DNA of 14,926 nt. Source: an uncultured Alistipes sp. GTDB taxonomy: Bacteria > Bacteroidota > Bacteroidia > Bacteroidales > Rikenellaceae. The translations under genes were made by a program, and so were the position numbers. Each line of letters starts with the position of its first letter. Positions within the stretch are counted from its first letter, which is position 1. The notes under the pieces were generated by a model. It had not been told where the DNA came from, searched no databases, and saw only the letters and a list, made by a program, of their open reading frames with translations. Below are positions 6,738-13,395 of this stretch, piece after piece. The stretch is taken from positions 1 to 14,926 of the forward strand of contig CAAGHX010000168.1 of the NCBI GenBank assembly GCA_900769745.1, read 5' to 3'.

Positions 6738-6768
6738 TTTGCAAAACAGCTATATTTTTGTATTTTTG
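6738..6768 (+). promoter_or_regulatory. Promoter of the accessory redox block, with a palindrome over its -33 box
   Basis: TTTG (6738-6741), 19 bases, then TATTTTTG (6761-6768) matches both Bacteroidetes promoter boxes. The near-palindrome TGCAAA-TG-TTTGCA (6730-6743) covers the -33 box and is a plausible operator. Transcription would start near 6775. This rules out the upstream in-frame start at 6649 for the next gene and fixes its start at 6862. Between 6629 and 6730 I see only weak inverted repeats, such as CCTCG/CGAGG around 6700. Confidence 0.7.
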
Positions 6769-6783
6769 CATAACATAAGGTAT

Positions 6784-6837
6784 TGTTTGCCCTTCGGAAG
6801 GGTGATTTCAGCCTGCAAACAGGCCTTTACTACTAAC
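6784..6837 (+). promoter_or_regulatory. Structured 5' leader with alternative pairing, candidate cis-regulatory RNA
   Basis: The predicted leader (about 6775-6861) can pair in two incompatible ways. TGTTTGC (6784-6790) pairs with GCAAACA (6815-6821), closing over a hairpin CCCTT-CGG-AAGGG (6790-6802). Alternatively GCCTG-CAAA-CAGGC (6811-6824) forms. The two share bases 6811-6821. The fourth ACTACTAAC copy (6829-6837) follows, then an A-rich run into the start at 6862. There is no strong U tract, so control of translation would be more likely than termination. I do not recognise a known riboswitch class. Confidence 0.4.
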
Positions 6838-6861
6838 CGAAAATTCATAAAACAAAAAGAT

Positions 6862-8337
6862 ATGTTGCGAAAGATTAGAATTGCAGCCGCTGCAATATGC
6901 TTCACGATGATTACCCTGTTGTTCTTGGACTTCACGGGTACAATTCACGCATATATGGGCTGGTTGGCTAAAATCCAGTTGTTGCCCGCGGTGCTTGCGC
7001 TGAATGTGGGTGTGGTAGTGGCACTCGTTGTGCTCACGCTGCTTTTGGGTAGAGTATATTGCTCGGTGATTTGTCCGCTGGGTGTTATGCAGGATATTAT
7101 TTCTTGGTTCGCTGGCAAGCGCAAGAAGAACCGCTTCAGCTACTCACCAGCAAAGAAGTGGTTGCGCTATGGAGTGCTGGTTGTTTTCATTGCTACGCTC
7201 GTTGCTGGATTTGGTGCGGTAGCTCTGCTTGTAGCACCTTACAGTGCGTTTGGTCGTATTGCACAAAATCTGTTTGCTCCACTTTGGGCGTGGGGTAACA
7301 ACCTGCTTGCGCTCGCAGCCGAGAAGTTGGATAGCTACGTATTCTATTCAACCGAAGTTGTGATGGGCAGCATCGCCACATTTGCAGTGGCAGTGGTAAC
7401 GCTCATCGTTGTTGGCATTTTGGCCTGGAGAGGCGGTAGAACATATTGCAATACAATTTGCCCTGTGGGCACTGTGCTCGGAGCGTTGTCACGCTTCTCG
7501 TTGCTTCGCCCTGTAATCGACACAAGCAAGTGTATCGACTGCAAGCGTTGCGCCCGCAACTGTAAGGCTTCGTGTATCGACGTAAAGAGCCACTCGATAG
7601 ACTATTCACGTTGCGTGGCTTGTATGGATTGCTTGGAGATGTGTAGCAAGAATGCTATCAGCTTCACACGCCGTGCTTCGCAGCCAAAGGCCGCTGAGGC
7701 ACCTGCGGCAGATTCGTCACGTCGCAACTTTATTGTAGGAGCAGGCCTTTTGGCAGCTTCGGCAGCAAAGGCACAGGAGATGAAACTCGACGGAGGCTAC
7801 GCCACAATCATCGACAAGAAGGCCCCTGCACGCCAGAACGCCATAACCCCTGCCGGCTCGCTCACAGCACACAACATGGCCGCTCACTGCACCGGCTGTC
7901 AGCTCTGTGTGGCTGTATGTCCAACGAAGGTGTTGCGTCCATCGGCCGACCTTAAGACCTTTATGCAGCCAACAATGTCATACGAAAACGGCTACTGCCG
8001 TCCTGAGTGTAACAAGTGTTCGGAGGTGTGTCCTGCGGGCGCTATCAACCCAATCAGCATAGCCGAGAAGTCATCGACTCAGATTGGCCACGCTGTATGG
8101 ATTAAGGATAACTGCGTTGTATTGACCGACGACGTGGAGTGCGGCAACTGTCAGCGTCACTGCCCAGCCGAGGCAATCACAATGATTCGCTTAGATGCGA
8201 ACAATCCTAAATCAAAGAAGATACCATCAGTCAACGTGGAGCGTTGCATAGGCTGTGGAGCGTGTGAGAACTTGTGTCCAGCACGTCCATTCAGTGCAAT
8301 ATATGTGGAGGGCCACACTAATCACAGAACAATCTAA
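6862..8337 (+). CDS. NapH/NapG-like fused membrane polyferredoxin with internal twin-arginine motif
   Basis: A 491-residue iron-sulphur membrane protein, probably an electron carrier between the quinone pool or cytoplasm and the periplasm. The first half resembles NapH/MauN: hydrophobic segments near 5-25, 41-63, 103-126 and 166-188, two Cys-x3-Cys-Pro motifs (67-72, 196-201) and a 2[4Fe-4S] ferredoxin (Cys224/227/230/234 and 251/254/257/261). After a linker comes SRRNFI (286-291) with a short Ala-rich hydrophobic stretch (292-304), which looks like a Tat signal. The second half resembles NapG/MauM, with four further clusters: Cys343/346/349/353, 379/383/386/390, 418/427/430/434 and 462/465/468/472. 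NapG and NapH are normally separate proteins. No nitrate reductase gene is nearby. The start at 6862 follows the predicted promoter; the in-frame codons upstream are not family-like. The aldo/keto reductase follows after 11 bases. Partner and direction of electron flow are inferred. Confidence 0.87.
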   Translation: MLRKIRIAAAAICFTMITLLFLDFTGTIHAYMGWLAKIQLLPAVLALNVGVVVALVVLTLLLGRVYCSVICPLGVMQDIISWFAGKRKKNRFSYSPAKKWLRYGVLVVFIATLVAGFGAVALLVAPYSAFGRIAQNLFAPLWAWGNNLLALAAEKLDSYVFYSTEVVMGSIATFAVAVVTLIVVGILAWRGGRTYCNTICPVGTVLGALSRFSLLRPVIDTSKCIDCKRCARNCKASCIDVKSHSIDYSRCVACMDCLEMCSKNAISFTRRASQPKAAEAPAADSSRRNFIVGAGLLAASAAKAQEMKLDGGYATIIDKKAPARQNAITPAGSLTAHNMAAHCTGCQLCVAVCPTKVLRPSADLKTFMQPTMSYENGYCRPECNKCSEVCPAGAINPISIAEKSSTQIGHAVWIKDNCVVLTDDVECGNCQRHCPAEAITMIRLDANNPKSKKIPSVNVERCIGCGACENLCPARPFSAIYVEGHTNHRTI

Positions 8338-8348
8338 ACACTATTACC

Positions 8349-9731
8349 ATGAAAGAGAAGAATTTCAAGATAGATATAGACCGTCGCGAGTTTTTGAAGC
8401 GACTCGGTGCTGGTGCGCTCCTCACAACAGCCGCAATGACAGGCTGTAAGAAGGGTAACTCGTTTGGTAACGCCACATATGGCGAGGTGCCAACAGATAA
8501 GATGACCTACCGCACACACCCAAGATCAGGCGACAAGGTGTCGCTCATAGGTTATGGTTGTATGCGCTGGCCAACCCGCAAGCGTGCCGACGGCAAGGGC
8601 AATGAAATCATACAGGAGAGCGTAAACGAGTTGGTGGATTATGCCATCGAGCACGGCATCAACTTCTTCGACTGCTCGCCAGTCTATTGCCAGGGTTTGT
8701 CGGAGACTGCAACGGGTATAGCACTCAAGCGCCACCCAAGAGAGAAGTTCTTGATTTCAACCAAGTTGTCGAACTTCTCAAATTGGACTTTCGAGAATTC
8801 GGTGGCTATGTATGAGCGTTCGTTCCGCGAGTTGCAGGTGGATTACATCGACTACTATCTGTTGCACTCGGTGGGTAGCAGCATGGATGATTTCCAAAAG
8901 CGATATATAGACAACGGAATATTGGATTTTCTGTTGAAGGAGCGCGAGAAGGGCAAGATTCGCCACCTCGGCTGGTCATTCCACGGCGACCAGAGTGTGT
9001 TTGATCACATACTCTCGCTGCACGATGAGGTGAAATGGGATTTTGTGCTGATTCAGATGAACTACTCCGACTGGAGAAACGCACGTGGCCGCAATGTGAA
9101 TGCAGAGTATTTGTATAGCGAGTTGGAGAAGCGAGGTATTCCCAACCTTATTATGGAGCCACTGCTCGGAGGACGCCTATCGAACGTGCCCGACCATATC
9201 GCTACACGACTCAAAGAGCAGGAGCCAACAAAGAGTGTGGCTTCGTGGTCGTTCCGTTTCAACGGTAGCTACCCAAATGTGTTGAGTGTATTGAGCGGTA
9301 TGACATATATGGAGCACTTGCAGGATAATATCCGCACATTCTCGCCACTTGTTCCGCTGACCGACGATGAGAAGGATTTCCTCTTCGAGACTGCGGAGCT
9401 GATGTTGCGTTATCCAACAATCCCTTGCAACGATTGTAAGTATTGTATGCCTTGTCCATACGGTTTGGATATTCCAGCCATCTTGTTGCACTATAACAAG
9501 TGTGTGAACGAGGGTAACCTCTCGAAGTCGTCGAAGGATTCGAACTACCGCAAGGCTCGCCGAGCATTCTTGGTAGGTTATGATAGAGCAGTGGAGAAAT
9601 TGCGTCAAGCCGACCACTGTGTGGGTTGTGAGCAGTGTAACAAGCATTGCCCTCAGAGAATCGACATACCAAAGGAGATTCGCCGCATAGACCAGTATAT
9701 CGAGACTCTGAAGCAAGGCAAGGAGTTTTAA
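8349..9731 (+). CDS. Twin-arginine aldo/keto reductase with C-terminal 2[4Fe-4S] domain
   Basis: A 460-residue oxidoreductase of the ferredoxin-linked aldo/keto reductase group (COG1453-like). The N-terminus carries DRREFLKRL (11-19) and a hydrophobic stretch ending MTGC33, which suggests Tat export and possibly lipid attachment at Cys33. The aldo/keto reductase barrel (about 55-335) retains the usual catalytic tetrad: Asp108 and Tyr113 (FFDCSPVY), Lys139 (STK) and His173 (LLHS). The C-terminal region carries Cys360/363/366/369 and Cys424/427/430/434, predicted to hold two [4Fe-4S] clusters. NADPH is scarce in the periplasm, so electrons may come through these clusters from the fused polyferredoxin encoded just upstream. 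The DUF1893 gene follows after 12 bases. The substrate is unknown. Tat export is inferred from the motif only. Confidence 0.9.
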   Translation: MKEKNFKIDIDRREFLKRLGAGALLTTAAMTGCKKGNSFGNATYGEVPTDKMTYRTHPRSGDKVSLIGYGCMRWPTRKRADGKGNEIIQESVNELVDYAIEHGINFFDCSPVYCQGLSETATGIALKRHPREKFLISTKLSNFSNWTFENSVAMYERSFRELQVDYIDYYLLHSVGSSMDDFQKRYIDNGILDFLLKEREKGKIRHLGWSFHGDQSVFDHILSLHDEVKWDFVLIQMNYSDWRNARGRNVNAEYLYSELEKRGIPNLIMEPLLGGRLSNVPDHIATRLKEQEPTKSVASWSFRFNGSYPNVLSVLSGMTYMEHLQDNIRTFSPLVPLTDDEKDFLFETAELMLRYPTIPCNDCKYCMPCPYGLDIPAILLHYNKCVNEGNLSKSSKDSNYRKARRAFLVGYDRAVEKLRQADHCVGCEQCNKHCPQRIDIPKEIRRIDQYIETLKQGKEF

Positions 9732-9743
9732 CAGTGTAGGCAG

Positions 9744-10190
9744 ATGCAGAGGAGTGCGCACATAAGCGAGGAGTGTAAGCTCTCGGCCATCGAGATGTTG
9801 CATCGTGAGGGGTGCTCGTGTGTGATAACAGACGGAGCTGAGTTCCGAATGTTTCACCAGCGAGGCGTGAAGGACCTCTACGATATATTATCTACACAGC
9901 CCGAGCTGCTTCGAGGTGCATTCATAGCCGACAAAGTTGTAGGCAAGGGTGCTGCGGCACTGATGATTCTGGGCGGGATAGATTCGCTTTACACCGACAC
10001 CATCAGCGAGGCTGCGCTGGAGTTATTTGCCCGCTATAACATCGAGGTAAAATACGACAAACTTGTGCCACATATTATAAACCGAGCTGGCACGGGAATG
10101 TGCCCTGTGGAGAGCCTATGCAAAGAGTGTGGAACTGCCGAGGAGTGCTTGCCGCTAATTAAGGATTTCATAGAACGACTTGCAAAATGA
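9744..10190 (+). CDS. DUF1893 family protein
   Basis: A 148-residue protein with no signal peptide or membrane segment, so probably cytoplasmic. The middle and C-terminal parts match what I know of DUF1893: VVGKGAAALMILGG (about 65-78), SLYTDTISEAALELF (about 80-94), and the characteristic INRAGTGMCPVESL (about 111-124). The family has a cytidine-deaminase-like fold known from Thermotoga protein TM1506, but its reaction is not established and classical deaminase zinc motifs are not evident here. Seven Cys residues (three at Cys119, Cys125 and Cys128) could bind metal; this is speculation. It follows the aldo/keto reductase by 12 bases and overlaps the next gene by 4 bases (ATGA), so it is almost certainly co-transcribed with both. 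Confidence 0.85.
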   Translation: MQRSAHISEECKLSAIEMLHREGCSCVITDGAEFRMFHQRGVKDLYDILSTQPELLRGAFIADKVVGKGAAALMILGGIDSLYTDTISEAALELFARYNIEVKYDKLVPHIINRAGTGMCPVESLCKECGTAEECLPLIKDFIERLAK

Positions 10191-10816
10191 GAAAGTTTGC
10201 CATTATTATCGCAGCATTTGCGGCTACAATAACTACCACTGGTTGCAGTTGCAGCAGAGAGTCGGAGGTTGATATAAAGATACGTCGCTCGATTGAGAAT
10301 CAGATGAGCAGCTATCCCAAATCAACACTGAGAGATCTCTACAAAAACTACTTCCAGGATAACTATGGCCCTGGCCACATCATAGCTGACAAATTGGCAG
10401 CCGACCGTTACCTGCGCTATGAGCTGGAGACAAGCAAGAGCTTCGAGGGTGCTGACTACGAGCCTACCGGGTACGAGGGCAGATTCTACCGCGTGAACCT
10501 GGGTGTGATAAAAGATGGCAGGGTAGATTACGACAAATATCTTGACGCTTTTGTTCGCAGTGTGAACGGCATCAAGCAGCCATCCATCGAGGAGTGGCGC
10601 AAGCAGTGGAATCACATAGATTCGATGATTGGCGCAATGGGATTGCAGCTGCCCGACATCGAGCAAGACAGGGCATTGATTGATAGCATACTCAGCGCAG
10701 GAAATGTTGTGATGCATCACAGTCGCCAGTTTAGCGAGCATTACGACCCACACTACAGAATCATCGAGCGAGAGATTTTTGAGCAGGAGATTCTGCCGCT
10801 AATAAATAAGAAGTAG
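10187..10816 (+). CDS. Unrecognised lipoprotein
   Basis: A 209-residue protein whose function I do not recognise. The N-terminus (MRKFAIIIAAFAATITTTGC) is a lipoprotein signal with lipidation expected at Cys20, so the protein is probably anchored in the cell envelope. The mature part is soluble and largely helical in character, with conserved-looking blocks YPKSTLRDLYKNYFQD (about 43-58), YGPGHIIADK (about 60-69), FYRVNLGVIKDGRVDYDKY (about 99-117) and HHSRQFSEHYDPHYRIIERE (about 176-195). The His-rich last block (HH, EHYDPHY) could bind metal, but this is speculative. The start overlaps the DUF1893 stop by 4 bases, implying coupled translation. I have a general impression that similar proteins occur in other Bacteroidales, which cannot be checked here. 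Confidence 0.8.
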   Translation: MRKFAIIIAAFAATITTTGCSCSRESEVDIKIRRSIENQMSSYPKSTLRDLYKNYFQDNYGPGHIIADKLAADRYLRYELETSKSFEGADYEPTGYEGRFYRVNLGVIKDGRVDYDKYLDAFVRSVNGIKQPSIEEWRKQWNHIDSMIGAMGLQLPDIEQDRALIDSILSAGNVVMHHSRQFSEHYDPHYRIIEREIFEQEILPLINKK

Positions 10817-10869
10817 GGCAATTCGGCAACATTATTGGAATAGATAGTAGCTAACAAATTTAAGTTGCT

Positions 10870-11568
10870 ATGAAAAGGTTATTTATTCCAATTATGTTAC
10901 TCGCAGCAGTTGGGGCACAAGCTATTTGGGCCTTTAGGGCTAAGACCAACGCTCCGCAGACAATGCCGAAAGATGGTGAGTTTCAACTCATCGAGCTACC
11001 GTATGCAACCAATGCACTGGAGCCCGTGATAAGCCAACAAACCATCGAGCTGCACTATGGCAAGCACCTGAGAGGCTATGTCGATAAGTTAAACAGGCTG
11101 CTTAAAGGTTCTAACTATAAAGATGCTTCGCTTGAAGAGATTGTGGCCTCGTCGGACGGCACGCTATTCGACAACGCAGGGCAGACGCTCAACCACAACC
11201 TCTACTTCACGCAATTTGCGCCCCGGGCAAGAGCGCTGAGTGACGGCAAGCTCAAACGCGAGATATGCGATAAGTGGGGTAGCGAAGAGGCTTTCCGAAA
11301 GGCCTTAGCTGATGCAGGATTGGAGATATTCGGCTCGGGCTGGGTATGGCTTGCGGCCAACGAAAATGGAGAGCTAAGCATCGAAAAGATGCCAAATGGG
11401 GCAAATCCAGTAGCCGATGGGCTCACGCCGCTAATGGGTTTTGACGTATGGGAGCACGCCTACTACTTGGACTATAAAAATAGACGAGCAGACCATCTAA
11501 ACGCACTTTGGACGATTGTGGATTGGCCAACGATTGAGGCCAGATATAAAGAGATTATAAACAATTAA
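10870..11568 (+). CDS. Exported Fe-type (or cambialistic) superoxide dismutase
   Basis: A superoxide dismutase of the Fe/Mn family, converting superoxide to peroxide and oxygen. Metal ligands are predicted as His62 (LHYGKH), His109 (LNHNLYF), Asp192 and His196 (FDVWEHAYY). Gln105 lies at the position of the second-sphere Gln69 of E. coli FeSOD, while the MnSOD-type Gln in the C-terminal domain is replaced by Gly (PNGANP); this points to Fe or cambialistic use. Unlike cytoplasmic SodB (about 193 residues) the 232-residue protein has an N-terminal extension: MKRLFIPIMLLAAVGAQA resembles a Sec signal or membrane anchor, followed by a roughly 17-residue linker. It is therefore probably envelope-located. 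It follows the lipoprotein gene by 53 bases with no convincing promoter between, so it may belong to the same transcript. Confidence 0.93.
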   Translation: MKRLFIPIMLLAAVGAQAIWAFRAKTNAPQTMPKDGEFQLIELPYATNALEPVISQQTIELHYGKHLRGYVDKLNRLLKGSNYKDASLEEIVASSDGTLFDNAGQTLNHNLYFTQFAPRARALSDGKLKREICDKWGSEEAFRKALADAGLEIFGSGWVWLAANENGELSIEKMPNGANPVADGLTPLMGFDVWEHAYYLDYKNRRADHLNALWTIVDWPTIEARYKEIINN

Positions 11569-11580
11569 AATTATAACATT

Positions 11581-12090
11581 ATGCAAACTACAAACATCAA
11601 ACTCTACACAATGAGTTACAGCGAGGTGAAGACTTACCTTGTTGCTACTCTGTTTATCGTGGGCAACATAGCTCTTCCACAGCTATGCCACCTAATGCCA
11701 CAGGGCGGTATGATTTGGCTTCCAATCTACTTCTTCACCCTCATCGGCGCATATAAGTATGGTTGGAAGGTGGGTTATATCACAGCCGTTGCATCACCAT
11801 TGCTCAACCATCTTTTGTTTGGCATGCCAGCAGCAGCTGTATTGGCTCCAATCCTTGTAAAATCAACAATCTTGGCGCTCGTGGCTGGTTATACAGCTAA
11901 GCAGACTAAGCGAGTATCTATTCTGCTTTTGGCTGGCATCGTGGCTACATATCAGATTTTAGGAGGCTTGTTCGAGTGGGCGATCGCCGACTTCGATGCA
12001 GCAATGCAGGATTTCCGCCTCGGTTTACCAGGTATGGCTCTGCAGGTTGTGGGTGGTTACCTCTTTATCAAGTATCTGCTTCGCAAGTAA
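11581..12090 (+). CDS. ECF transporter S component (substrate unknown)
   Basis: A 169-residue integral membrane protein with about five or six hydrophobic segments (roughly 18-35, 43-58, 62-80, 82-105, 115-135 and 148-165). The pattern and the segment GWKVGYITAVASPLLNHLLFGMP (in part, about 61-83) resemble substrate-binding S components of energy-coupling factor vitamin or metal transporters. No ECF ATPase or T-component gene is in the window, so it would need shared modules encoded elsewhere or would act alone. The start at 11581 gives a 10-residue tail before a second Met at 11611, which is also a possible start. The sod gene ends 12 bases upstream, and a terminator follows. The substrate cannot be called from sequence. 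Confidence 0.78.
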   Translation: MQTTNIKLYTMSYSEVKTYLVATLFIVGNIALPQLCHLMPQGGMIWLPIYFFTLIGAYKYGWKVGYITAVASPLLNHLLFGMPAAAVLAPILVKSTILALVAGYTAKQTKRVSILLLAGIVATYQILGGLFEWAIADFDAAMQDFRLGLPGMALQVVGGYLFIKYLLRK

Positions 12091-12110
12091 TCGTTACGAT
12101 ATAGAGACAA

Positions 12111-12146
12111 AAAAGGTTGTCCTTCCATTCGGTCGGACAACCTTTT
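12111..12146. terminator. Bidirectional terminator between convergent ECF S and hom genes
   Basis: AAAAGGTTGTCC (12111-12122) and GGACAACCTTTT (12135-12146) form a perfect 12-base-pair stem with a 12-base loop. There are T residues on the right side and A residues on the left, so it can stop both the rightward accessory block and the leftward methionine operon. Confidence 0.9.
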
Positions 12147-12186
12147 TCTTTGCCGAAAGAGCTTTGTTATAAAGCTTCTATTCTAT

Positions 12187-13377
12187 TTAATCGTTAGGGT
12201 ATGCAGCGATGAATACGTTGCGCTTGCGCAACTCATCCTGCACCTTGTGAAGCTCGTGCAACGATACACAACCAACAACATACTTATAGTTCTCCGAGAT
12301 GTAGTTCTCGCTAACTGAGTCGAACTTAATCATATCGAGGTCGGCATAGTCTGAGTAGCGGTAATAGACACGGAATGAGTGGTCGGTTGTGTACTCAGGC
12401 AGCTGCGAATCGTTACGCTTCTTATACTCATACTTATAGTCATACAAGCAAGCTGTGATATCGCTCAACACTGCAGAACCTGTTGGGTAGCCACCCGCAC
12501 CACGACCAAACATAAACTGCTTGTCGTAGAACAGACCCTTGATTACCACACCATTGAACTCATCTTCGACGCTATAGATATACTTATTATGTGAGATAAG
12601 CTGAGGCATTACACACATAATGAGCTTGTTGCCAGCCAACTTCTCGACGTGAGCAACCAACTTGAAACGGCGCTCCTTCTCGTTTGCAAAGCGGATATCA
12701 TCATCGCCCATATTTGAGATACCGTATGTGAAAATCTTCTCAGGAGCCACGCACAAACCAAATGCGTGGATTGTGATGATGATAAGCTTAAAGAGTGAAT
12801 CCCAACCGTCGATATCGAGTGTTGGGTTGCTCTCAGCAAAGCCCAAATCCTGAGCCAACTTCAAAGCATCGGCATACGACATCTTCTCGTTGAAAATCTT
12901 CGAGAGGATGAAGTTTGAAGAACCGTTCAAGATACCCTTAACAGAGGTCAAGAGGTCGTTGTCGTAGTACTCCTCCAGGTTACGGATAACAGGGATACTA
13001 CCACAAGCCGAAGCATCGTAAAGCAACGCAACATTGTAACGAGCCTGCAACTCGATAAGCTCCTCGATGTGGTGAGCCAACATCTTCTTGTTACCAGACA
13101 CAACTGGCAAGCTCATCTGCAAAGCACGCTTCACGATATCGTATGCAGCATCGGCATCGTCGATAAGCTCAACGATAAAGTTGATATCGGGATCGTTGAA
13201 GATATCGTCTGCCTTGTCGGTAAACTCAGCCTCGATATCACGCTGCTTTGTCAAATCGCGCACACAGATGCGCTTAATCTCCACATTCTTTGAACCGATG
13301 CGCTTCAACACATCATACAAGCCTCTACCAACAGTACCAAAACCAAAGAGGCCAATGTTTAACTTTTTACCGTTCAT
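12187..13377 (-). CDS. hom: Homoserine dehydrogenase
   Basis: A cytoplasmic NAD(P)-dependent enzyme that reduces aspartate semialdehyde to homoserine for methionine and threonine synthesis. The Rossmann motif GLFGFGTVGRGL is at 9-20. The catalytic-domain signature GILNGSSNFIL (148-158) is followed by FAESNPTLDIDGWDSLFKL (180-198); Glu182, Asp193 and Lys197 match the spacing of the yeast enzyme's Glu208, Asp219 and Lys223. At 396 residues it is monofunctional: no aspartate kinase domain is fused and there is no full ACT domain, although the last roughly 35 residues could be an ACT remnant. It is the third gene of the metY-metX-hom operon, 18 bases after metX, and supplies the substrate of MetX. 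Confidence 0.95.
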   Translation of the reverse strand: MNGKKLNIGLFGFGTVGRGLYDVLKRIGSKNVEIKRICVRDLTKQRDIEAEFTDKADDIFNDPDINFIVELIDDADAAYDIVKRALQMSLPVVSGNKKMLAHHIEELIELQARYNVALLYDASACGSIPVIRNLEEYYDNDLLTSVKGILNGSSNFILSKIFNEKMSYADALKLAQDLGFAESNPTLDIDGWDSLFKLIIITIHAFGLCVAPEKIFTYGISNMGDDDIRFANEKERRFKLVAHVEKLAGNKLIMCVMPQLISHNKYIYSVEDEFNGVVIKGLFYDKQFMFGRGAGGYPTGSAVLSDITACLYDYKYEYKKRNDSQLPEYTTDHSFRVYYRYSDYADLDMIKFDSVSENYISENYKYVVGCVSLHELHKVQDELRKRNVFIAAYPND

Positions 13378-13395
13378 ATATCTCTATTTTCGTTA

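Noticed and set aside
6649..6861. In-frame N-terminal extension of the fused polyferredoxin (about 71 codons)
   Set aside because: The predicted promoter and its start point lie inside this stretch, the residues look unlike the family, and MLRKIRI at 6862 begins a normal membrane protein.
9177..9857. A 226-codon leftward open frame opposite the aldo/keto reductase and DUF1893 genes
   Set aside because: It overlaps two well-supported genes and shows no domain or plausible start context.
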